From Saturnia japonica (lineage: Eukaryota > Arthropoda > Insecta > Lepidoptera > Saturniidae), in contig CM065320.1 of assembly GCA_033032175.1 (NCBI GenBank), forward strand, positions 9,796,001 to 9,860,000: 64,000 nucleotides of DNA, in the 5' to 3' direction. Under the pieces are notes generated by a model. That model was not told where the DNA came from, searched no databases, and saw only the letters and a list, made by a program, of their open reading frames with translations. The translations under genes and the position numbers were made by a program. Positions 23,051 to 35,989 of the stretch are shown here, one piece after another (the stretch's first letter is position 1; the number at the start of each line of letters is the position of its first letter).

Positions 23051-23091
23051 ACTTATTATGATCTTAAATTTGGTTCGTATTGTATTATTGA

Positions 23092-23615
23092 AGTGACAAC
23101 GTCTTATAATTCGATGGAGCCGGCTGCACGCACGAAAAAACATGACTCATGCGGCGTTACCTCGCTCTGAGGCGTTCCATTTAAGGCTTGAAGTGCAAGC
23201 AAGAGTGCGGAACGAGCGACAAAGAGGCACAATCGGCCTCCGCGTTCGGCAGCGTTCGACATCTGTCTCTCTCCTACTTGAGTGAGCGACAGCTGCTATA
23301 CAAATACATTTACATGTTTTCGTCAAGTATAAAGTGCAGTGAAAAGTGAATGTGGTGTCAATTGTTTATAGCAACGATAATTGCACCGATAAAGGTAATG
23401 ATTCTTTCGATATTAAATATATTTTCGAATATTCGTGCTTTCATCATTAAAATAAATAGCATCGGTCCGCTAGTGCAGCGATTGTAGGTTATGCTATAAT
23501 TGACAAAGCTATAAATAAAATTAAAATTTTCTTTTGAAAAATGATACCATTCCATCAGTATTTTCTTATGACGTTGTCACGTTCAACTATCGTCAGTAAA
23601 CCGACATTATAGACA
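23092..23615 (+). mobile_element. MITE-like element with GTGACAACG inverted ends, copy 2
   Basis: agtgacaacgtc at 23092 and gacgttgtcacgt at 23570-23582 are inverted, with 'ccgacattatagacaacc' just beyond. It is longer than copy 1 (about 490 bp between inverted ends). No coding frame of note. Confidence 0.6.
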
Positions 23616-23667
23616 ACCGATTTTTTTTTAGGAATCAGTAGGTGTTAGAGTTTTTTGTAATGTAAAA

Positions 23668-23822
23668 TTTCTCGTGCTAGCTACCAACCTCAAGTAAAAA
23701 ATCTGGTGCCAAACACCTATAGATGTGTGTTCCAGCAGTTGCACTTGAGAGCCAGTCCTCCCACTAGGTTTTAATTGTTACCATCTTGCATCCCATCGTC
23801 ACTTAACATCAGGTGAGATTGT
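23668..23822 (+). repeat. S1 SINE tail
   Basis: 'cacctatagatgtgtgttccagcag', 'gcacttgagagcc' and 'cttaacatcaggtgagat' match the tail of the reversed copy at 31140-31430. No box A/B remains. Confidence 0.6.
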
Positions 23823-23829
23823 GGTCAAA

Positions 23830-25060
23830 CGAATAAAAAAAATTCTACCAAAGTGGTATAACCTCAATTCATAGGAAAGTATTTATACATAAGTTTTTTT
23901 TTATTTTGCACATTTTTGAAATTCCTTTTAAATTTGATTTAATTAGAAAAGAAGTCATACATTTTAGGGTTAAGTCAATTTTGATATCAATTCCTTTGAT
24001 TTTATCGACGTGTAAATATTTACACGTGTACAAAGGTCGATCCTAGTTTCTTCAACTTTTGCTGTTCAAATTTTAAGACAACCCTCTTCGTTCAGGTTGG
24101 AGAGGAAAGTAAGTAGTACTAAATAAACTATATTTATGAATTTATTTAAAATAACATAAGAAATATGCCTTTTCATGTAAACAGCATTGCACGAATAAAC
24201 GCTACTAATAAACTAAGGCAAAAAAATCGTCATAAAACCGGTACACAATTATTCATTTGACTTCTATGATTTAATTCATAATAAGTTTATGAAAGTTGCT
24301 ATATGGTATGCTAGCCATATAACGGTTTTTCATATAAAGCAGATCAGTGATACGTGTGGGAGGGAGCTATAATTTCATTGACACCGTCACACCGTGTATA
24401 AAAAGGTACTCTATAAGTCGTGAATTATGGTCTTTTTAATCATGTATTTATACCTCTTTCTAGATAAGTCAATTATATTTGTAACTTACCGAATGAAACG
24501 AATGACTTCAGCTGCAATAACACTTATCGCATAATTTTTTTTATTGATTTACGGTATTTGATCATACAATTTTTGTAATTTTTACGTTTAAAGTGCTTCA
24601 CAGCCTTCGCGGTTAGGTGCTTTTTCTTTCTACTTCAAGTTTTAAGGTTTTTATTAAATATTAATAAATCATCACTCAATAAATCACTCGTATTGGTTTA
24701 GCTGTCGCGTATGTCCGCTTACTGATCTTTATTTCGATTTTCCGCGCTATTTATTAATGACGAATTAACTGACATAAACATAAAATTTTCCATGTCAATG
24801 AAACGTCTATGTTAATTAGATATTATGATAATCCCTGAGATTCAATAGATACTTATCTATACTTCTTAATGTTATAAAGCTAAGGGGATTGTTTTTGTTT
24901 GTTTCTTTGAACGCCCTTAATCTCTGGAACTACCAGTCAGAATAAATGATTTTAAATGTAGGCCTATATGACTTCACGCTGCGACCTCAAGGAGCGACGC
25001 AGTAACCATAAACATCAAGTAATCTGGCAAGCTATAAGCAAGTACGGAAAGTAAAAAGAT
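23830..25060. other. AT-rich intergenic sequence
   Basis: Only a small repeat fragment around 24885-25010 with generic wording ('ctctggaactaccagt'). No gene seen. Confidence 0.4.
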
Positions 25061-25069
25061 AGGCTACAC

Positions 25070-25615
25070 AAGGGTGTACCACGACCACCCTCTCCAGCGG
25101 CTACTCAATCCTAGCTCCGTTCCTCCGCCATGGAACCCTGAGCCTAGCAGCCGCTCGCGCGATACAGTGACACTAGCTTCCAACAGACATCATTACACTG
25201 CACCACCACATACGTGCACAACACATGGATACATAAGTTCTGTAACCTATTTTTTTTCTATTTTAGCTAGTTAGACTTAGACCAAATTGCCAGATTACTA
25301 AATGCATGTTTCTTCCTTTCTCCCAGGAGGCAGAAACACGTTTATATGTATAGTTGAAACACGTATATATGTATAGTTAGATTGATTGAATTTTATGGAT
25401 AGGGAATTAGTTAGATCGCAAATTATTTGCATGTACGGCAACACGCAAGCCGAGGTTGAGCTACTTTGGCACCTTTGAACTTGTTGCCTCGCTTTCAGGG
25501 CAGAGTGCCTATCGTGCTCGCCCACAATCCTGATGAAGCTGTCAAGGCATCTAATGGCTCCAGAGCCCTTAAGGCTAACACTATAGTCAGTTACAAAAAT
25601 GAAGCGTGGCGGCAC
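25070..25615 (+). mobile_element. GC-rich retroposon family G, old degraded copy
   Basis: It follows the order of the 48586-49252 copy: 'ctagctccgttcctccgcc', 'cgctcgcgcgatac', 'cccaggagg', 'gccgaggttgagctactttggc', 'gatgaagctgtcaaggc', 'aaggctaacactatagtcagtt'. It contains a local 27-bp-scale tandem duplication near 25330-25380 and has lost the A tail. Confidence 0.75.
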
Positions 25616-25619
25616 AGTG

Positions 25620-26170
25620 GAGGGTTGGTGATATAAATAGAACTAGGGTGAAACAGTGGTGAACAACTAGTAATTTATAAAAATTGAAGATGTGAAGGTC
25701 TACCTACTGTTCGTATGGTAATATTACTGTTTGACTTCCTGGTAATTTCATGAATTGTATGTCATCTTAGACAAGGAGGATCGCGTTCAATTTTATAATG
25801 GGCTGTCTCCGGCAATTGAAGTCGGTCGGACGATAGCAGTTTTAGGGGCATTCATTCACCATCATGAATTTTAAAATGATCCGTTTAATCAATACAACAC
25901 ATCTAGATAACATTTATGTCGGTATATCGTAGAGAAACTGAAGAAATTTAAAATAACTCATTAAATTTTTACAAGCTGATGCCTAATCATTCTTGTATAT
26001 ATATATGTACTTGTATTATGTGTGTAAATTGGTTTCTCGTTAATAGCTCTTATAATTTGAATGTACTTTTGTATTTTTTAGACCGATCCCATTTTAGGCA
26101 CAACATTACTTTCCAAGTTTACTTATTTGGTGTTTTCTCTTTTTTTTTTTTGAGACATCGAGACAAGCTC
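25620..26170. other. Intergenic, nothing recognised
   Basis: AT-rich with a short (TA)n near 25998. No coding or repeat signal identified. Confidence 0.4.
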
Positions 26171-26175
26171 AAATG

Positions 26176-26335
26176 TCTATACAATTAATAAAATTGAAGT
26201 GTCTGTTTGTAATATCAAAATAACAGTTTTTTACTAAACGCATATGAAAGTATAGACAATACCTATAACAAAAACCCCATTTTTTCAATTTTTGTCTGTT
26301 GAAGTTTTTTTTGTTTTACTTGCGCTTCTTATAGA
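26176..26335 (+). repeat. H1 repeat, 5' part only
   Basis: 'ctatacaattaataaaattg' head followed by 'gaaagtatagacaatacctataac'; breaks off in 'gtctgttgaagttttttttg'. Confidence 0.6.
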
Positions 26336-26699
26336 TATAGAGAATTTCCGCTTTGATGAAATAGTTGAATGTAATTTTTTTTAGTAGTCTTTATCATAGT
26401 AAGCTTTTTGTGATGACTTCGACATTTAAATAATTCCTGTCAAATCTATCCCATAAAAACCATACAATGTAAAATATGCCAAGTCTCGCAACGCAATTCT
26501 TTCACTACAAAAAGTTGTGAAGGTCTCAGGTAAAACCAAATCAGTTATTTTTCTTAGTGTATATGGAAGCAGCTATTCAACAAAATTTCTATAATAATAA
26601 TTTTAATTACTTCACAATTGACCGGTAACATTCTACTAATTAAAATACTTTATACTTAGGTGCACTGTTTAGATTTACTTAGTAATCAAATAGTAGATT

Positions 26700-27205
26700 A
26701 TCTATACAATTGATAAAATTGAAGTGTCTGTTTGTAATATCAAATAACAGTTTTTTACTAAACGCATATAAAAGTATATACGATACCTATAACAAAAAGC
26801 CCATTTTTTAAATTTTTGTCTGTCTGTTTGTTCCAAGTAATCTCCGAAACGGTTGGACCGATTTTGACGGGACTTTCACTGATATATAGCTGATGATATA
26901 GGAACTAACTTAGGCCAATTTATTTTAGAAAAAGAATTAGGGTTCCGCACAAATAAAAAAACTTGTCATGGTGAATCAATTCAGGTGCTTAAATGGCTTA
27001 TGCTGATTAAACCATAAGATATATAGCAAATTAATGTACTACATAATTATAGGCATTATAAGACCTAAAAAAGTCCGGGAGAGTATACATCTATCTTCTA
27101 AGGAACACCCACAATAAGCATTTTTATCTTTAAAATAGCCGGGAGCGGGGAGCAAGATTCGCGCAGGCATTCTGTAGTGCACGTGAGCGAAGCTAAACGC
27201 TAACT
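26700..27205 (+). repeat. H1 repeat, near full-length copy
   Basis: Head at 26700, 'aatctccgaaacggttggacc' in the middle, and tail 'cattctgtagtgcacgtgagcgaagct'. It matches 464-982 throughout and is the clearest plus-strand copy. Confidence 0.65.
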
Positions 27206-27209
27206 AAAA

Positions 27210-30200
27210 TTCAAAATCTGAAGTTTGTAAGACTTCTAGAAGTACCTTAGAATTTGGATGATCGGTGAGAGTGTTAGTGACAAAATTAAAGTACTTTGAT
27301 TACATAACGATAATTCGTAAACTATAAGTTATAATTATCAGGTATATTGGCAATATAGCCATTTATTGTATGTTCTCTTGATCTCTAAAAATTTTAAATT
27401 CCTGCTTCATACACAATTAAGTTACAGGGGGGTACAAAACTGCCGTAAGTCACTTGGAGAAAAGGATAGTACGGCCGTGCTTTGCGCTCAACTTAGGAGG
27501 GCACTCTCGTGCCCCCAGAAAAGCTTCAATGATATTTTTTCTTGAAAATTGTATATTATGTTTCTTCCTTTTTAAACCCGACGCAAACAGAGGGGTGTTA
27601 TAAATTTAACACTTTTATCTGTGTATCTGTCTGTCTCATCGTATTTCGCAAACGGATGAACCAATTTTGTTTGAAAGGTTTGTTGATGGAGAATGTTCTT
27701 GGCTATAATTTAAAAAAGTCTGTTAAGCCGTTTGCAGATCATCAGGTTCTTTTCCAGTTGATGAAGGAATATGAACGACTTCCTCAAGTCTGATAGGTTT
27801 AAAGTTTGGTGTTCAATACCAGTATTTCAATGATTTTGTAAGAATAGGATAACAATGACCAATCGCTGTAGCATCATCTGAAATCTGAAGTATATTCAAC
27901 TCCTCACCAAGTTTATACAGAAGAGATGTCGTGTTTGGGTTCATCGGAATGGTCTCAATAAATAGGTTACTTGTGTCGTTTTTTCTTAACATTTTGTTTA
28001 AATTGATAAGTAATATAAGTGAGTTGCTTTAAGCAGGTGAGCAGTTCTTAAATTATAATGTAGATTTGTATGTAGTGTTACTGTTTTGAGATGTCTCATT
28101 CGCTATGTAGAAAAAACTGAAAAAACAATTTTGTAGAGATTGACCTATTTTTCCAAATGAGTTTCACCAAAAATACTCAACGGAAAAACATGTTTACATG
28201 CACTAAGTATATGGAAGATTATCTTGTTATTTTAGTCTAACACAATGCTTTGAAATACCATGTACATTCAATTTTTTTTTTTTTACCATTAGTATCATCG
28301 TTAAAAACTATTTTCCTATTAACAATTTTTATACTTGAAATATTGCATTGCGTAGATGCTAATTAGATAATATTTTGTTTTTAGAACAATTTACAATTTA
28401 TATTTTAGTATGTAAACATAAATATTTGCAGATCTTTCACTGAATAAATTCGTTATTTTTCCATTCTTCGTTAATTAATAGTAAAGATTAAAGGTTCACT
28501 TTTCCTTACTCTTTTTATTGTGGCATCAGGTTACTACTCATAGATCATTGATTGATCAAATACAAAATTTATTTATTATACACAAGATTTACAAACAAAT
28601 ATACAGTGACTTCCAAACTAAGCAGAGCCAATATCTTGAAAGCTGGTAGCTGCCAAATGTTTAACATAAAATATCCTTTTAAAAATCTTAATATTCTCAT
28701 AATGTCTAAAAATTACTGAGAAACCGATTACCAGGATCGCTGGAAGCCCACAACTTCTAGAGCCTTCTAAAGTTGAAAAGTTAGCTATTTGTTGTTTAAA
28801 AGTACCCTACAAAATGTAGATAAAGCAGAAACCCATAAGGTGACATGGCAGCCCTACCCCGGATATGTTATTGGATGTTCGTATAGTGCACGCTGCGTTC
28901 GTGAAATTGTTTCTTCATAATTACGAACTAACATTTGTGGTACCTAAGCTCTTTTCATGAAACCCAACTTTTTAGCTAATATACCTGTGATAGCTAATGG
29001 CGATCAGTTATCGGTGAAATGTATCGATAAATATTGAATAAGTATTAATAAACCTTGTTATTATATTTATATTGTTTATTGGCTTACTGCGATATCAATT
29101 ACGAGTATTGTTCCATTGCGGTCAATTCTGGAGGGACGACATATTTATTTTTACGATGTATTTGATCAAACTTGTATATAGATTGTGTCACCTGCGTGAA
29201 GTTAAGTACTATAGTATAAGTAAATATAGAACTTTAGATTAATTATTGGTTTCCGCGTTGCTTCAACTAGATACCGTGCTACCTGCAAACAATAGCTCCC
29301 AGAATACGCCAACTTCATATGTTGTGTGTAGTGTGTCTATTTGAAATTATGTTAGTGTGCGTGAACAAAAAAGTGTCTTGGACTTCTAATAGGAAAAATA
29401 TTTCATACAAACCAATGATCAAATAAATGTTATAAATGTAACTTAAAAATACATAAACATACATACATGTAAAATACATATACATACATAAATGACTGAT
29501 AAATGTATCAATATATTCTGTGTATGATGTGTACATTCGTTATTAAATAAAAAACTTAATTATTAATATAAAATATGATCTTATCACTAATAAAATATAA
29601 AAAAATATTGGCTTTATTTATACGTGTATTAGTGCGTAAATTATTATGTTTTATGTTTTTATGTAAGAAGGCAAATAATTTACCGCATTTCCGTATTTCT
29701 TTGACAATAATATAATATGATGTTATTAAACGCACAAATATACAGCGCAACAGTTAGTGGAAAAAGTCTACTATATACTCATCTACCAAGTTATATTTTA
29801 ACCTTGACAGCTAATTTTGTTTCCATCTTTAAACATAAACTAGGTTTGACGATGATACAAATTCAATTTACTTTTCCGCAGTATTTTAGTTCTATAGCAG
29901 TCCAATTTTCAAATTAACAGGATCTACAGGAAGCACAAAACAAGTAAAACAATAGTAATTAATGACTACGCTAAATTATTGAACTGAATTTTATAAAATT
30001 TGTATGGTGGTAGCTTGAAGCTTTAAAAATAACATAAGGTAGAAGGTACATCTAAAACTAACAAGCCTACCGAAAATTAATTTAAAAAAATATCTTTGAA
30101 AAAGTAATCCGACCTTTTCCTCGTTAGCGTAGTCGCAAGCGTTAACTAGTATACTGTAATAATAAACATTAAAAAAGCTGAAAATAATATGTAATCGACA

Positions 30201-31130
30201 GAAAAAGTTTCATGAAAATCGGTTCAGTACCTAGTTCCCGAGATACACATTGTGTAACATACATACTAATATTATTTATACGTAATAGAACAATACATAT
30301 AAATATTTAATATCATTAGATAATTTGATCGATGTTATAAAGATATGCATTGGTTAACAGATCCTCCTTTAGTTCTGAAATATCGTTCTTTTCTTCTAAA
30401 GTTGATTAAAATATAATAATCGTCAATTCATATATAAAAATATAATTAGTAACATAACAATAAAATATTAATAATGGGGAAACTCATCATATACGCGGTA
30501 ACACTGAATGCTGCCATTTAATATGTTTTGGTTCATGTTATTTTACGTTAAAACTATAACATTATCTAAAACTTACTATGTGCTCCAAGCATGTTTTTCA
30601 TTTATTTTAGTATTGTTTTTAAGTACTTAGCTTCACTACGCATACTGGCATTCTTTGGATTATTTAATAAAATACGCTGCTTGTCAAAGGAATGTTGTCG
30701 GAATGTATTGTGAACGAAGCATGAACTTCTTGACTGATTGTTCTCATGTTTACATAATATATATACGTTAGGATCCGATAGGTGGCGGTCTGTTCGGGAC
30801 ATTAACTATCGGAAAGGGCAGAACAACGTCTGGCGGTATAACTAGTCTGATATAAAAAAAATATTAACAGATTTTTTGCATTTAATATTGTTATCGTAAT
30901 TTATTTTACACTAATTATTGGGCCGATAATTATGTGTGTGTAGAGGTTATCAAAGAATCATGGCTACTATTGGTATGAATTAGCATAAAAACGCAAAACA
31001 CGTTGCATTGTATTTGCGAATATATTTAATTTCCGTAAATATTTTATTACTTACTCATACGTATATACATACTCTTCGGCACTAAACGTTATCAAATACT
31101 ATATTTATTGGATTTTTTTATAGGTTTAAC
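27210..31130. other. Long AT-rich intergenic stretch
   Basis: About 3.9 kb. Only a small generic repeat near 27590-27700 ('cgcaaacggatgaaccaattttg') is visible. The longer open frames here are AT-rich, lack splice context and look like chance. Confidence 0.45.
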
Positions 31131-31137
31131 GTTTGGT

Positions 31138-31435
31138 CACAATTTCACCTGATGTTATGTGAAGATGTGGTCCAGGATAGTACGCTAAACCTAGTGGGAG
31201 GACTGGTTCCGAAGAGCAGCTGCCGGAACACACCTATAGGTGACTGAACCAACCTGAGTGTGGTAGCTAGCCAGGCGAGCATTAGAAAGAGCGCTACCAC
31301 CATGCTATGGTTTCATCACAATATTTTCCTTCACCGAAAGCTCGGGTTCACTGCAGGGATTCGAACTCACGTTGATCGACGCAGAGTCCGTACATGCTAT
31401 CATTGAGCCATCGTAGCTTTGCTGCATTAATTTTA
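31138..31435 (-). repeat. tRNA-derived SINE S1, longest copy
   Basis: On the minus strand: box A region 'gatggctcaatgatagcatg', box B 'gagttcgaatccctgcagtg', 'gagctttcggtgaaggaaaat', 'accatagcatggtggtagcgc', 'cacctataggtg' and the 3' block 'cttcacataacatcaggtg'. It is the only copy in the window joining head and tail without a gap. Confidence 0.75.
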
Positions 31436-31439
31436 TTCA

Positions 31440-33530
31440 ATTTACATCCTAAAAAGACTATGTATTTAGATAAGTAAATCGTGTGGCGAAAGGCATCCCA
31501 TTAATTTATTTATTTTTCATTGTAACCATCGATGAACGAGGTTTAATTTAAAAAAAATATTTTGTAATGATAACAAAATGGAACGTATATAATTCACAAG
31601 TAGATACAATAGTTTTGTTTATAATAAACAAAGATCCCGTAAGGAAATGTTTCTTGTATTCACAAAAAGTTTTGTTTCCTTTCCAATTCTAATCTAAAAT
31701 TTGAATGGGAATATTTTATAAACTAAAAGTTTAAAATATAATACTTTTGTTGTAATTTTTATTATGAACAATCAAACTTATTCTCTATTTCAAATGATTT
31801 GTTTTTATTAGCCATCGCAACGTAACCTGTAGTTCTACTTCAGTTATTTTAATTGTAATTCAGATGAGTGAAATTAGAAAGGTCAGAGAAAATGTTAATT
31901 ATGATATGGTCGCTTCGTCCGTTTACCCCTCTGATCTGACAACATTTGCATGTGACGTCACCTTTATAATATACTCATAAATCAAGTTATATTGCCGCAC
32001 CACCGAAATTATTATTTAAAATAATATAAGAGTTAAATAACATAACGATGTAGACTCCATCTCTTACTTATTATTTCTATCTCATGTTATCTGATATCTG
32101 TATTCTCTCCTTTTATTTTAATATCTAATGACCCATTTTATCCACTGTTAGACTCAGAAATATATTCTAGTCCCAGAAGTATTTAAACAACATCGCGCCT
32201 AATCATATAAAGTCAGTGTGGTAAAGTTTATAACTTCGTTCAGAAATTTAACTTTGAATTGAAAACTTACCGATTACAGCACAATACGTTTTATATCGGT
32301 TTAACCACACAGGCTAAAGTAAAAGCAATATCTGACACAACACTCTTGTTTTGTAAACACTTGACTACTGTCGCTGTTATGGCACATATCAGTTGTATAA
32401 TAATTTCGGTAACACGCTTGTAATTTGATTTTTGGATGGGTATATTATATTGTTATGGTCGACCGACAAACATGCCGCGATGCCATGCGCTAACTTCGGT
32501 CGCACTACTGACTGCTACTGACTACTTGCGCGCGCGTCTTATTGATAAACCTCTCGGGCCCGATAAGCGCACGGCCCAAACTATAGTCCCGTTGTCGATG
32601 ATTATCAAATTAGCCTCTCCGTTTCCCGACAATAGATTAAAGAAACGCGGCTTGTCACCATCGAAGATAAATGAAATAAATATCAATAATGAGTTGACCA
32701 AAGCAAGAACGCTTTAGATAAGTAGTTACGCTGATGGATTATCAGTGTCATATTCTAAGTTCGAACCTGAGAGTTTGCATCTATGATAATTTTTGAATTC
32801 GTATTTCGTGATCGGGAAAAATCTAATAATGCAAGATATGTTCTCTTTGTGATTCTTATAGATTTCACCACTTTAGTGGGTAAATACAAAACTAATACAT
32901 ATATAAATTAAACTTCAGGCACGTTTATAAGTTTAAAGGTTCAATAATAACTGTAACGAGGCAGTATTAAACACTGAAATATAGAAAAAATATCGAACAA
33001 ACTTAAAATTGGTATAAAATATCATCGCTACATATATCGATGCTGTATTTTGTTCATTAATATAATGTTTGAATTACGCATATCTGCCTAAAATAAGTTG
33101 AATTTGAAGAAAGAATTGTTTCGCAGGTTACAAATAAACAGACACGCTCTCTTCATAGTATTAGTACATTACAGATTAGGGGGTCATGGCCGGGCGATCT
33201 GCGTCGCCTCGATATTTCTGATCTGCTGCGGCCGGCTGCTTAAAATATCTCTATTCTCTCTTACAAATATTGGTAAAAATATATTCATACCAACCGGCAC
33301 AATTTGTTGTGATTCGCAAATACATACAGAGTACAATGTCTTACCTACATACATCAATTTCTCAGCTAGATGAAAAATGTATTTCCCTATGTTTTTCTAA
33401 AATTTGTCCATTAATTATAATAACTAAAAATTTGTCAAATACTAAAAAATAGATACCTGCCATTTTAAGAGTATGAAATCTGCCGATTTTCAAACTTTTT
33501 GAACATTTGCTTTAGTGGAAATAATAAATT
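31440..33530. other. Intergenic; two less AT-rich patches
   Basis: 32450-32660 and 33175-33250 are clearly richer in G+C and CpG than their flanks. They could be promoter or first-exon sequence of an unseen gene. The 93-codon plus frame at 32436-32717 matches no family I know and is not called. Confidence 0.35.
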
Positions 33531-33539
33531 AATCTGTAC

Positions 33540-34055
33540 CAATATTATAAAGAGGAAAGATTTGATTTTTAGTTTGTTTTTATTTTATTTGTAATAGATA
33601 ATCTCAAAAACTAATGGACCGATTTTAAAAATTCTTTCACCAATATAAAGCTACAGTATCAGCGAGTAACATAGTGTATATCAGTGGCCGGCAAACTTAT
33701 TAGCCAAAAAGCCAAATGTGAACATTACAACAATAAAAAAAAAATGGGAGCTAAATCTGCTTGTTTAGTAAACTTTTATCACACTAAATAAGTAGTACCT
33801 TAAATAAAACTAAATTTCATACTTAATAATGCGAACAATGTGCTTGCATCTCCTTGGCCAAAGAGCCACATGCGGCTTTGGAGCCGCAATTTGCCGACCA
33901 CTGGGCTATATATTATCATTTGAAAAATTAATTTATACCTCATAAAAATTTCGATAGCTTTACACAAAGTATAAAAAATTGCTTACACGGGTGCGTTGGC
34001 GATGTTTTTCGTATAAAATTAACACTGGTGAAACCGTGGGGCACAGCTAGTAAAT
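33540..34055 (+). repeat. Non-autonomous CTAGT-ended repeat, family H2, interrupted copy
   Basis: Starts 'attataaagaggaaagattt', contains 'tcagcgagtaacata' and 'cacgggtgcgttggcgatg', and ends 'accgtggggcacagctagta'. It shares all of this with 35450-35722. It is interrupted by a hAT-like MITE. Confidence 0.65.
33682..33903. mobile_element. Small hAT-type MITE nested in an H2 repeat
   Basis: The 222-bp body has inverted ends CAGTGGCCGGCAAACT and AATTTGCCGACCACTG, the pattern of many hAT elements. It is flanked by gtgtatat (33674-33681) and ggctatat (33904-33911), an 8-bp target duplication with two mismatches. The intact H2 copy at 35450-35722 reads 'ggctata' once at this site, confirming insertion. 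No ORF. Confidence 0.7.
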
Positions 34056-35449
34056 AATAAAGTAAAAAATAAATAGGTATATAGAGAAAAAAATGTAATG
34101 AAATGTATAAAGAAATTTTTTCTCATAGGTACGGCATAGTGGCTGCATTGTACCAGACGGTAAGCACAGTGCAATCCAGTAACATCAGAGACCACCTCTA
34201 TGGATCTACATCCTTCATCCATCGCAATGTCAGTCGTCGCTGTCATGCCGGCCTGCTCAGAAGTTTTATTTCCTTTCCTCGATGTAAGTTAATGATAAGC
34301 TCGATAGACAACAGACTACTGAATAAGTTACTTACATTTTATATTTACAGTTTTCAAATATAAAATACTTTTGATGTGAAACATCTATGGGCAAGAGGTA
34401 AACCTGATTGTTGGCGTGGCGTTACAGGCCGTGGCGACGCATCGCCACGCTACATGACGGAATATATGTACTATGAATTATGAATTTATTAATATACAAT
34501 TATGAAAATAATCACCGCAACCCATTGACCCTCACTGATCCCGTACTTTCCCCCACAGGAGAATTGTCAGGACACCCTCTGGGACCCCCTGACCACCCAC
34601 AACTAACTCTCCACGGGACCCCCATAGGGAAATTGACGGGACACCCTTTGGGACCCGCCTTCGATGTTTCACATCTGCCAGGCGTTCCGTGGCGGATTTT
34701 TTTTTAAGTATAATAAATAAATATGAGGACACAATTTCACACACGGCCATTTAATTCCAAACTAAGCAAAGCTTGTATTATGGTAACTGAACAGATGATA
34801 TTATTATATAACACCCAAATACACAAGCACAACTGGCTATTATACTTATCACACAAAAGTCAGTCATGAGCGGAGATCGAACCCGCGACCTCTCGGCTCA
34901 ATAGTAAGGCGTACTACCTTCAAAAGTCATCCAAAATTTTGGTATAATCCGAATAAGGCTGCGCCAAAATGCTGTTGCTGATACAAAATGCTATACTTTT
35001 GTAGTTAAATTTCAAACTATTCATCAGTGACTTCCGTTAGGTTATTCTTCGCGCACTTCATCACTTCCATCAGTAAGTGATGCACATTATATATTTTCCG
35101 CATACATTACAGTGGGAGGAATTTGTTTTTATCATATTTATAGATACTCGTGAAAGCCGGCTTCTACCACCAGTTTGAAATATTTTCTTACTATAAAGAT
35201 TCTAAGAAGGAGCTAATGGGAATATATTGTATAAATTACATTAATTTAGTATATTTACATAATATAATTTGATAGACACTAAGTTTTATGCTTGAATGTT
35301 TGATTTGTACCACGACTTATCTTTATTAATTAATCTGCAGTTCTGTGTAATTTTCTGATAGACGTCCTACTCTGGGACATTGATACCAATAATGACAAAA
35401 AAAAATTACAGTGGAAGTATGACATTCCTATATTGATAGAATAATAGTG
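34056..35449. other. Intergenic with a Pro/Gly-rich tandem motif and a tRNA-like fragment
   Basis: At 34530-34690 two imperfect copies of a ~35-bp unit around 'gggacaccctttgggaccc' stand out as GC-rich. At about 34865-34925 a reverse tRNA-like stretch ('gagatcgaacccgcgacctc') suggests another SINE head. Nothing else is recognised. Confidence 0.45.
34530..34690 (+). repeat. GC-rich imperfect tandem repeat with Pro/Gly coding appearance
   Basis: The units 'gaattgtcaggacaccctct' and 'gaaattgacgggacaccctt' are about 69 bp apart, each followed by 'gggaccc'. In one plus-strand frame they read SGHPLGPPDHPQ and TGHPLGPAFD. I do not recognise the peptide. It may be a fragment of a repetitive gene or of a transposon. 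Confidence 0.4.
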
Positions 35450-35722
35450 TCTATAAAAATATTATTAAAGGGGAACGATTTGATTTTTTGCTTGTAATGG
35501 ATAACCTCAAAAACTACTGGAACGATTTTAAAAATTCTTTCATCAATGTAAGTCTATAGTATCGGCGAGTAACATAGGCTATAATATAACTTGAAAAATT
35601 AATTTATTCCTCATAAAAATGTCAATAGATTTACACAAAGTAAAAAAAATTGCCTACACGGGTGCGTTGGCGATGTTTGTTGTATAAAATTAACACAGGT
35701 GAAACCGTGGGGCACAGCTAGT
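35450..35722 (+). repeat. H2 repeat, uninterrupted copy
   Basis: It shares head, middle and the CTAGT tail with 33540-34055. It is used here as reference for the insertion sites of the hAT MITE and of the LTR composite at 48194. Confidence 0.65.
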
Positions 35723-35989
35723 CAATAATATAAGCAAAACTAAAATTATAGGACAAAAATGATATCAGCATAATAAACACGTGTGGAGCCGCGAGGCATC
35801 TCTAGTTTAACATAAAGACTGTCCACGTTCTCTTCTCGATAAAAATAACTATACCTACGTACACCAATAACAAATTCTCAGGGTTCTCGTATAACCAACG
35901 CCAAGTCGTGGGTTCGAATCCGAAATCTTGGCACGGCGGCAATCTGTTAACAATTTTGTTTCTTTAATGACGTTTTTTAGCTCTTTACA

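Noticed and set aside
32436..32717. 93-codon plus ORF
   Set aside because: No recognisable domain and no splice context; noted only as a CpG-richer patch.
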